From Boswellia sacra (Eukaryota; Streptophyta; Magnoliopsida; Sapindales; Burseraceae), in assembly GCA_013180625.2 (NCBI GenBank), contig SNVD02007534.1, positions 229,572 through 293,571 of the forward strand: a stretch of 64,000 bases of DNA. The letters are read 5' to 3'. Under the pieces are notes generated by a model. The model worked only from the letters and a program-made list of their open reading frames with translations, made no database searches and was not told the origin of the DNA. This document shows positions 57,072 through 64,000 of the stretch, one piece after another; positions within the stretch are counted from its first letter, which is position 1, and every line of letters begins with the position of its first letter. Position numbers and translations under genes: made by a program.

Positions 57072-57820
57072 TGTCACGAGCTTAGAGTTTAGCGCAGCTG
57101 CTCGTGCGGTACTTAGGCAACTTGAACCCGAAAGTTGCTAAGTAAGCCTTGTAGTGTGCTTCTCGCTCAAGGAGAAGTTAGGACCGTTGAGCTAAGAGCT
57201 TTAAGGCGACGAGAAGAGAAGTGTGGGAAGATTTGCAACAAGTGTTGCTAGAAAGGAAAGCTTTGGTATTACTTGAGAACTCTTTATAAAGCTTATATGA
57301 AACTTGGCTTGATTTTCTGGGATGCCTCACAAATGAGCCTAGGAGGGGTATTTATAGTAATCCACCTCCTCAATGGACGGCTAGGATTTGTTACATCTAA
57401 CGGTCCATATTTCCTATCTAGAATCATCTCCCTAAATATCTAGATATTTATCCTAAAATATCTAAGATATTTCCATGGAAGTTTCTAGCAACTTGGCTTG
57501 CTAGATAATTCTAGACCTTCTAGGACCTTCCGTAGCCTTCCACATTCTTCCGCAACCTTCTCGAGTCTTCTAGAGACTTCTAGAGTCTTTCGGATGCATC
57601 TCACGACTTCCGGATCCTTCCGGATCTCTCTGGAATGTCCCGGAACGTTACAGAATCTTCTAGAAGCTTCCGGATCACCGCGTCTACTCTTCGCGCCATT
57701 GAGTTCCTCTCGACACGAGGATCCCAAATCACCATCACACTTGCCCTAAATTCCCATTCCTTGGCATTCTTCCGAGCAAGCTTGGCGTGATACAGTGCGC
57801 ATGTCGCGCGGGGCGTGACA
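57072..57820 (-). repeat. 3' LTR of E9
   Basis: 749 bp. TATA box (TATAAATA on the minus strand) at 57349-57356. The U3 (57480-57700) is crowded with TTCTAGA, CTTCCGG and GGAAC words. Confidence 0.93.
57653..57670 (-). promoter_or_regulatory. Perfect four-unit heat-shock element in the E9 3' LTR
   Basis: GAATCTTCTAGAAGCTTC is four alternating GAA/TTC units at exact 5-bp spacing, about 300 bp upstream of the TATA box on the minus strand. The identical site in the 5' LTR is 60486-60503. Confidence 0.75.
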
Positions 57821-58930
57821 TCCTCCCCCACCTAATTTCGCGACGTCCTCGTCGCGTCTTGGAGGATGGGTCATTGGTTGCGAGTGAGTGGTCTTGGCTC
57901 CATGTTGACGCTTCCCTCTCGCGTGCTTGCATGGCTTCTTGGTGGCCTTCTTTAGCTTTGCGATCTTGGATGGCGTCATGTGGTGAGGCGTTGTGGATGG
58001 AGGTTTGGCATTGGGCTCCGACTTGATTTGGTGAGCCTCTTGTCTTGGCGGTAGCCTCCTTGGTAGCCTTTGGGATGTAACATCCTTGTGCTTCTCCTTG
58101 ACTTGCCGTGGTACTGAGTTTTTGGCAACAACGATGTTCTTCCTATCGTTTCGCTCCCGAACGTTGGCAAGGAGGTTCAGATCCTTCCTTGTTCCTTGCA
58201 TAAGTTGTAGTGCGGACATTGTCTTGCTCTCGACCTTGACTGTATGTTCCGCCATAACCGAACATGATTGGCTCCCATCGAGGATGTTGAGGGAGTTAGA
58301 TGCTGGTATGAGGAAGGCATGGGCTTGGTCAAAGAACTCCATGCCAAGCACTACTTCGAAATCGTCCATGGAGACGATGGAGAAATCTAGCTTGCCACTC
58401 CACGTGCCAAGTCGTACCGAAGTCGCCTTGGACACTGCCAAGATTGCCTTGGCGGGTGACTTTACGGCCTTGATCATACCTCTACCATGGGTATACTTGA
58501 GGCCTATCCGCTTGGCCTCTTCTACGGAAATGAAGTTGTGCGTGGCTCCCGTGTCAAGCATCGCACGCACATCCTTGCCATTAACAGTGGCATTCACGTA
58601 CATGAGACCCTTATTGGCATGTATGGGTCTTTTGAGTGCACCGATGACGTGAAGAGAACCTATCTCCGCTTGAGGTTCTCCATCTTGTGCGCCCTCACAT
58701 TGAGCCGCTAAGGCATTGAGGGTCTTTTTCTTTGGACAATCTCGTGTCCAATGAGGGCCATCACAAATGAAACAAGGACTCTTAGGCTTGGGGACATTGG
58801 ACTTACCTTTGCTAGGTTTGTCGCGCTTGTCGCCCCTCGAAGCTTTGCGAGCACCTTCCTTGTTGCTTTGGTCCTCTTCGACAATCCGCTCTCCCCCACC
58901 ATTATTATGGTCGGTCTTCCATGGCTTGGA
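57746..58930 (-). pseudogene. pro: Zinc knuckle and protease of E9, in frame with gag after one stop
   Basis: The minus strand continues the gag frame after TAA. Near 58775-58735 it encodes a zinc knuckle CFICDGPHWTRDC (C-x2-C-x4-H-x4-C). From 58603 an open stretch of 285 codons starts with MYVNATVNGK and holds the aspartic protease motif LDTGATHNFIS, then VVLGMEFFDQ. A long basic tail rich in Lys, Arg, Pro and His follows and runs into the LTR, ending at 57746. No RT, RNase H or integrase follows. Apart from the single stop at 58931-58933 the gag-protease frame is intact, so the stop is either a recent mutation or is read through. Confidence 0.85.
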
Positions 58931-59869
58931 TTAGGACGTATAGTCCGTAAGGGATTCGGCCGCAGCTATGGCTTCATCAAGGTTTTGTACGCCACGCCTC
59001 TCGAGCTCAACCCTTGCCCAATCCTTTAGCCCGTCGAGGAAGAAGAAGAGAGAGTCCTTGTCTGACATATCCTCAATCTCAAGGATGATGGTGGTGAACT
59101 CCTTGATGTAATCCTGGATGGTGCCACTTTGTTTTAGACGACGGAGGCGACCCCTTGCCTCCTTTTCCGCATTGCGTGGGGAGAAGTGCTTTCGAAGCTC
59201 CCTTTTAAAGTCCTCCCATGTGCGGAGAGAACAAATGCCCTTGCCCGCGTCGCCATGTTTGCGACGCCACCACAATTGGGCAGCATCCCGTAGGAATGTG
59301 GGCGCAATACCGATTCTTGATGCATCGTCGTGGGCACCCTTGGCCTCGAAGTATTGCTCAAGGCCGAACAAGAAGTTCTCCACTTCGGTGGCATTGCGGG
59401 CACCATGGTAAGAAGCAGGAGTAGGCACTTGCATAGCACTGAGTGGGCTAGCACTTGTGTAGGATGTGCTAGCTTGATCGCAACGACGCCTATCCCATTC
59501 CGTGCGAACTTCCTCTACTTCCGCACGAAGAGCCCACAATTCAAGCTCCACGAAGTTCCGTAAGCCATGGAGTTCTCGTGTAAGGGCCTGAAGCTCGTCC
59601 ATGTAGGACTTGCTACACTCAAGGATGCTGGACTTTGTGGCTTGAGTAATCTCCCCATAGTCCATCTCTAGGCCATCAAGACGGTTGGTGAGACCTTCAA
59701 TCACATTGTCCATCCCCGAGATGGTTTCCTCCATACTAGCAACACGAAACTCCAAGACTTCGGCAGGCGGAGCTTTCGACTTGCCACGCTTGGCTCGTGC
59801 TTGTGGTTGAACTTGCTCCTCGCGTCCGCGTACTTGTTCTTCTACCGCCACTTCAATGTCGGATGCCAT
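58931..59869 (-). CDS. gag: gag of E9
   Basis: 312 codons from ATG 59869 (MASDIEVAVEEQ) to TAA 58931-58933. The N-terminal third is charged and probably coiled coil (ISGMDNVIEGLTNRLDGLEMD and following heptads, about residues 45-140). The Retrotrans_gag capsid domain covers about residues 165-300, with AAQLWWRRK, TWEDFKRELRKHF, LKQSGTIQDYIKEF and LEIEDMSDKDSLFFFLDGL. It forms the virus-like particle. The start lies about 35 bp inside the PBS end, as expected. Codon use is GC-rich, unlike the neighbours. The stop separates it from the knuckle and protease, which follow in the same frame. Confidence 0.9.
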   Translation of the reverse strand: MASDIEVAVEEQVRGREEQVQPQARAKRGKSKAPPAEVLEFRVASMEETISGMDNVIEGLTNRLDGLEMDYGEITQATKSSILECSKSYMDELQALTRELHGLRNFVELELWALRAEVEEVRTEWDRRRCDQASTSYTSASPLSAMQVPTPASYHGARNATEVENFLFGLEQYFEAKGAHDDASRIGIAPTFLRDAAQLWWRRKHGDAGKGICSLRTWEDFKRELRKHFSPRNAEKEARGRLRRLKQSGTIQDYIKEFTTIILEIEDMSDKDSLFFFLDGLKDWARVELERRGVQNLDEAIAAAESLTDYTS

Positions 59870-59890
59870 TTGCTCTTGTGCTCGAACCGT

Positions 59891-59902
59891 GCTCTGATAC
59901 CA
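59891..59902 (-). other. Primer binding site of E9
   Basis: TGGTATCAGAGC on the minus strand, two bases from the 5' LTR: the usual PBS for initiator tRNA-Met. Confidence 0.92.
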
Positions 59903-59904
59903 AC

Positions 59905-60653
59905 TGTCACGAGCTTAGAGTTTAGCGCAGCTGCTCGTGCGGCACTTAGGCAACTTGAACCCGAAAGTTGCTAAGTAAGCCTTGTAGTGTACTTCTCGCT
60001 CAAGGAGAAGTTAGGACCGTTGAGCTAAGAGCTTTAAGGTGACGAGAAGAGAAGTGTGGGAAGATTTGCAACAAGTGTTGCTAGAAAGGAAAGCTTTGGT
60101 ATTACTTGAGAACTCTTTATAAAGCTTATATGAAACTTGGCTTGATTTTCTGGGATGCCTCACAAATGAGCCTAGGAGGGGTATTTATAGTAATCCACCT
60201 CCTCAATGGACGGCTAGGATTTGTTACATCTAACGGTCCATATTTCCTATCTAGAATCATCTCCCTAAATATCTAGATATTTATCCTAAAATATCTAAGA
60301 TATTTCCATGGAAGTTTCTAGCAACTTAGCTTGCTAGATAATTCTAGACCTTCTAGGACCTTCCGTAGCCTTCCACATTCTTCCGCAACCTTCTCGAGTC
60401 TTCTAGAGACTTCTAGAGTCTTCCGGATGCATCTCACGACTTCCGGATCCTTCCGGATCTCTATGGAATGTCCCAGAACGTTACGGAATCTTCTAGAAGC
60501 TTCCGGATCACCGCGTCTACTCTTCGCGCCATTGAGTTCCTCTCGACACGAGGATCCCAAATCACCTTAACACTTGCCCTAAATTCCCATTCCTTGGCGT
60601 TCTTCCGAGCAAGCTTGGCGTGATACAGTGCGCATGTCGCGCGGGGCGTGACA
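59905..60653 (-). repeat. 5' LTR of E9
   Basis: 749 bp; TATA box TATAAATA (minus strand) at 60182-60189. Confidence 0.93.
60486..60503 (-). promoter_or_regulatory. Perfect four-unit heat-shock element in the E9 5' LTR
   Basis: GAATCTTCTAGAAGCTTC, identical to 57653-57670, about 300 bp upstream of the TATA box of the promoter that would drive E9. Confidence 0.78.
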
Positions 60654-61322
60654 TTATGATTACTTGCTGATTATATTTGGGTGGCCAACTGAATATAATC
60701 TGGATATTGTCTATTACTAGATTAGAAATCTTGATCCGTAATTGTCTTGACTTTCTAATCATCAATAGCAAAATTGTGATCAGAGATTGCAATTGGAGAA
60801 TATAACCTAAGTTAAATAATCCGAGCTTGTGTGTTTATTGCTTAGATCAACCTGTCTTTCTTTTCGTAATGCATCCATTGAATTACATTTAGAGAGCTTG
60901 TTCTAGGTTGTTTAATGGATAGAGATTAAATAAAGAGCCTGTTTTATTTAACAACAAAGTAAGGAAATATTGGGATAATAGAGCTTATTGTTATCTACGG
61001 TTAATAATTTCAATGGTGTAATTGGATGTTAATTCTATAATTAATTCACAAATCCATATCTTGTGGTGGAGAATGATCCCTTAACCAGATTTCTATCATT
61101 GATTAATTCCCATTTCAATTAAGTTTGCATTGTGTTATTCATTAATTACCGTCGTATTTAGTTTTTCATCTAGTTAATCAACCAACAAAACCCCCCATTT
61201 GGTTAATTGTTGCTGGAAATAACAAATTCAATTAGAATTAATCCTCGTGGGAACGATATCTTGCTTATCACTTTATTACTTGTGCGACTAGTATACTTGC
61301 TAGTTTCGAACGCATCAACTTT

Positions 61323-61640
61323 CTAGTCTTTGAAGGAATTCTTCCCTGTGATCCAAACCGAAAATTCCGTTGATTAATGTCACTCATCTTTTCTTGTCAG
61401 TTGGTAAGCTATTGCCATGCCTAGGTGCTCGTCATCTTACAAAAATTCTTTCGGTGTCTTAGGGCCGATGTACAGTTTTTATTCTCTTATCTTTTTCCCT
61501 TCATTTTTTTCTTTTTCCTTTCTTTCTTCTCTCTTCCTTCTCTCTCTCCTTTCTCTCTTCCTTTTCTTTTTTCTTCTATTTTTTTTCTCTTTTTCTCTTT
61601 TTCTTTCTTCTTTTCTTTTCCCTTTTCGTTAACGTTTTTG
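61323..61640 (-). other. E7 3' segment resumed, with pyrimidine-rich tract
   Basis: 61323-61420 continues 48110-48460 across E6. 61480-61635 is almost pure T and C on the plus strand, the counterpart of the GA tracts in E1 and E3. Confidence 0.75.
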
Positions 61641-61644
61641 CCCT

Positions 61645-61770
61645 CATTAAAGGGACAACTAGCTAGCTATGCAAGGACCATCGATGGACAATTTAACTGT
61701 CAGTCAGTGGCCAACCAACAATCGATTGATGGTTTGACTATCAACTTGCAGTGGAAGGTCTATATAAGGA
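61645..61770 (+). promoter_or_regulatory. Putative promoter of the antisense PMD gene in E7
   Basis: Short U3-like words (GGCCAACCAACAATCG, GACTATCAACTTG) are followed by TATATAAGG at 61761-61769, about 103 bp before the ATG at 61872. This is the same arrangement as in LTR A1 (repeat block, then TATATAAA), suggesting a copy of U3-type promoter sequence inside the element. Confidence 0.5.
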
Positions 61771-61871
61771 ACCTTCACCTTCTTATGCTTCATTCGCGCG
61801 CCATTTATTCATTTTTAATTCAATTTGCCTCTAGTTTTCTCCTATGTGCTTTTCTAAAATTCCTCTTTCCA

Positions 61872-63650
61872 ATGGTGGGTCACCCAGTCCATCTTGATTT
61901 GAATGAGAGACACCCGATTTGGGAATTGACATTGAAGGGTCTTCTAAAAAACCTAGAGGTGCCTGTTGTCTATGACATGGATTCCCACACAATCAACTAG
62001 GTATACATTTTTTTTTCTTTTAGTCTTTCATTTTCTAAGAATTTTCTAGGCATGTATTCACGTAGAGACCTCCATTTCTTACCTTACAACTTCCATGAAA
62101 ACAATGTCTTAGTCATTTTTTAGGGCCCATAGTTGGTTTTTAGAGATGAGGAATAAGAATGTTAAGAACATGATTGCTACTGCCAGCTTCTATGAGTTCG
62201 TCATTTCTCTTCCATGTGCTACTCAACATACTGATCGTCGGGCATTGGCTGCTTTATGTGAGAGATGGATGGACACGACCTATCTTTCCACCTTTCGATC
62301 AGTGAGATGACAATCACGCCATTTGACATCGCCGCTCTGACTGGCCTTCCATGTGGTAGAGAGGTCATACCTATTGATGCTTGTATCACAAATTCAAAGT
62401 ATCAACAAAATTTGTTTGCCAGCTTCTGGGGTGCGGTATGCCTATCAAGAATAATATCGCGACTAGATATACTATATTGTATGAATATTGGAGGAGGAGG
62501 TCAAGGCTTACTCTAGTTGAGGTGGATCAGTATGCAAGTAGCTTTATCGTGTATTTGCTCGGTTCGACACTTTTTGCTAATGTGTGGAACATCACCTTCA
62601 ATGACTTTACTTCCTACCCTTCAGGATCTTGATCGAGTGAGGATTTTTTAATTGGGCCATGCTGCTCTCACCTAGTTGTATTTCAGTTTAGACCATGCTT
62701 GTCGAGGTATTACCACGATTACCGATTTTGCTCCATTACTTGACGTAACTTTTTTCTTTTTACACCTTCGTATTTTGTTTGTATGAATTCTATTTTTTAT
62801 TCTATCTTGTTTATAATAGATGTAGGCCTAAGAGTCGAGTGTCCTACCTTTGCCACTTCCTGCCTATTAGGACTTTTCTTTCCAATAGATAAAGAGCTGG
62901 GTTGCACGTCATGCAGAGCTCCAGAGATCTCATAAGTTGGATTTCTTTTGTGATTACATCCACAAGATGACCTGGGATAAGGTAAAAGACATTACAGTCA
63001 GCATTTCATTTCTATCCATATTATAATCTCATCATGTTTCTATTATTTGCAAATTTGTTTTGAGTGGTGGGGCCCTATTAAGGGTTGGTCAGCTGCTATG
63101 CATGTTGCTTCCCCATTTGTCAACTATTGTATCCTTCTCCCATGCATTGATAGCATAATGTGGCACTGAGGTAACTATGTTTGGGATTGGTTTGAAGGCC
63201 CAAAGCATCATCTAATTCCTCATTCTCCGCTAGTTCTGATGATACATGCAACTAACTTGGCTATGGAGCCAATACACGCAACTAACTTGGCTATGGAGCC
63301 AAGTGTGTAAGATTGCGTGGTCGGGATTCCCTTGGGCGAGATTAAGATCCTAGTGATGACAATTTCTTATGCTAATTAGGCTCGAGCCACATTGTATACT
63401 AGATCAAGTCGATTGGATTATGAGGCTCCTCACCCTCCTACTACTTCTAGAATTGCCAATCGCTGTTCAGCCCGTCATAGGGGGAGATCGAAGGTCTCCT
63501 CTTTAGGTACTGACACATCTCCCTTTTTTATTATTGCTATTGAGCAGCTACATCCACCTCTAGCCCCTACAACTGTTCTAGCCATTCCAACTGTTCATGT
63601 GATTGGCGACTCTAGGCCTACCCTAGCAATGTAGTCCACACGTTGGATGC
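61872..63650 (+). pseudogene. Antisense plant mobile domain (PMD) gene of E7, with introns, broken
   Basis: Runs against the element. The exon from ATG 61872 encodes MVGHPVHLDLNERHPIWEL. An intron-like stretch (GT at 62001, TTTTTTAG near 62121) follows, then HSWFLEMRNKNVKNM, FYEFVISLPCATQHTDRRAL and LCERWMD. After a shift comes SFHLSISEMTITPFDIAALTGL, the PMD hallmark, then LTLVEVDQYASSFIVYLLGSTLF. Later pieces are SRVSYLCHFLPIRTF near 62840-62880, AAMHVASPFVNYCILLPCID near 63090-63160, and a proline/serine-rich end (63392-63634). At least two frameshifts and several stops break it. PMD proteins are shared by plant transposons and some silencing-related host genes; their role in Tat elements is unknown. 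Confidence 0.75.
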
Positions 63651-64000
63651 CAGTGGATAGATTAGCAGTCATATGATCACTAAGGATCTAGCCATGCTTG
63701 TTCCTTTCGTTCCGCATGATACCACTCTAGTGAGTCTTTTGACTATTTATTCCTCAATTTTCCTATTATTCTTAAAATATTTTTTAATCATAGAAAATGC
63801 AATGCCATGCAGGTACTATAATCTTCTATGGAGCGTGTCTTCTAGATGCAAGCTGCTTCTCAAGGATATGTCTTATAGATGTCTCACCAATATCAGGTAA
63901 AACATTACTCTATGCTCTATGTATGCATGATCTCTATCTTAATAGTTTTTATAACTATATGCTTCTTGCTTGGATTAAATAAGTCGTTAGGAGAATGCTC
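63651..64000 (+). pseudogene. Tail of the antisense PMD region in E7, running off the window
   Basis: Matches E1 6754-6479 on the opposite strand (VPFVPHDTTLVSLL here, VPFVPKDTTLVSPL there). By analogy with E1, a DUF7745-like gene should follow outside the window. Confidence 0.55.

Larger units (their letters stand above)
57072..60653 (-). mobile_element. E9: young gag-protease-only LTR element
   Basis: LTRs of 749 bp each (57072-57820 and 59905-60653) with inverted ends TGTCACG...CGTGACA and about eleven differences by eye (about 1.5 percent). Flanks show TTAT on both sides, so a 4-bp target duplication. PBS of initiator tRNA-Met type, PPT GGTGGGGGAGGA. The 2.1-kb interior has gag and protease only. 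It is GC-richer than all surrounding elements. It is the youngest insertion in the window. Confidence 0.93.
48461..61317 (+). mobile_element. E6: Athila-like element with gag-protease, NABP-like and LOG genes
   Basis: The LTRs are 48461-49875 and 56313-61317 (the latter split by E9). The target site duplication ACTTT is exact (48456-48460 and 61318-61322). The PBS is of tRNA-Asp type and a PPT AAGTGTGGGGGAATT precedes the 3' LTR. Internal genes: gag-protease, NABP-like, LOG. RT, RNase H and integrase are missing, so it is non-autonomous, like the class described as TR-GAG elements but with two added genes. The LTRs differ at only a few percent of sites by eye, so it is fairly young. Confidence 0.92.
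56313..61317 (+). repeat. 3' LTR of E6, split by E9
   Basis: Blocks 56313-57071 and 60654-61317 together align with the 5' LTR over its whole length. Starts TGATAGGTGTC, ends AACGCATCA. Confidence 0.92.
47258..64000 (-). mobile_element. E7: minus-strand Tat relative, split by E6 and running off the window
   Basis: Two parts, 47258-48460 and 61323-64000, join across E6 with the exact duplication ACTTT. The parts are PPT, arrays, conserved 3' segment, pyrimidine-rich tract and an antisense PMD gene. This is the same order as the 3' half of E1, read from its 3' end. The pol genes would lie right of the window. Confidence 0.8.

Noticed and set aside
57485..57749. Frames of about 80 codons in both E9 LTRs
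   Set aside because: They lie in the U3 with the heat-shock-like repeats and are open on both strands; repeated TTCTAGA/CTTCCGG words explain them.
58086..58652. 188-codon plus-strand frame, and other plus-strand frames at 58751-59563
   Set aside because: Shadows of the E9 gag-protease gene on the minus strand; GC-rich codons leave the opposite strand open.
61417..61872. Phenylalanine/serine-rich frames, likewise at 7875-8135, 29332-29526, 38617-38942 and 42470-42790
   Set aside because: Composition artefacts of pyrimidine- or purine-rich tracts, not conserved between copies.

Overview
The window is repeat-rich plant nuclear DNA made almost entirely of nested LTR retrotransposons. I see no free-standing host gene, tRNA, rRNA or CRISPR array. 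The species cannot be named from the sequence; the lineages present (Ty3/gypsy Tat-like and Athila-like elements, a CACTA end, plant mobile domain genes) point to a flowering plant.

Layout. (1) 1-10793: the 3' nine tenths of a Tat-lineage element, E1, on the plus strand. It holds gag, RT with the active-site segment deleted, RNase H, a second RNase H and integrase. After these come two antisense genes (a DUF7745-like gene and a plant mobile domain gene), a GA-rich tract, tandem arrays and the 3' LTR. (2) 10794-19508: leader and LTRs of minus-strand relatives (A1, A2), a Tat pol fragment, and a CACTA-type insertion inside A2. (3) 19509-47257: E2, a minus-strand pol-less Tat derivative. It is interrupted by E3 (23353-32659, plus strand, pol-less Tat derivative) and by E5 (34088-42295, minus strand, Athila-like). 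(4) 47258-64000: E7, a minus-strand relative that runs off the window. It carries an antisense plant mobile domain gene with its own TATA box. E6 (48461-61317, plus strand, Athila-like) sits inside E7, and the youngest element, E9 (57072-60653, minus strand, gag-protease only), sits inside the 3' LTR of E6.

The most unusual system is in E6. It has Athila-type LTRs, a tRNA-Asp-like PBS and a gag-protease gene cut off at the start of RT. In the position where Athila elements can carry an env-like gene there are two uninterrupted accessory genes. The first is a small basic cysteine-motif protein that recalls the nucleic-acid-binding proteins of carlaviruses. The second is a LOG-type protein, the family of cytokinin riboside 5'-monophosphate phosphoribohydrolases. 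Upstream of LOG lie a 67-bp tandem repeat with G-boxes and a TATA-like box. E5, an older and independently inserted element, carries the same two genes in the same order as decayed homologues. The cassette is therefore an inherited part of a retrotransposon family and not a chance insertion. A reasonable but untested reading is that this lineage acquired a cytokinin-activating enzyme and a nucleic-acid-binding protein as accessory functions.

Other points of interest: a four-unit heat-shock element in both LTRs of E9; sequence shared between LTR U3 regions and the upstream regions of the internal antisense genes; tandem arrays of 18, 20, 42, 52 and 66 bp in the Tat 3' regions; and Athila-type 3' sequence embedded in the Tat derivatives E2 and E3.
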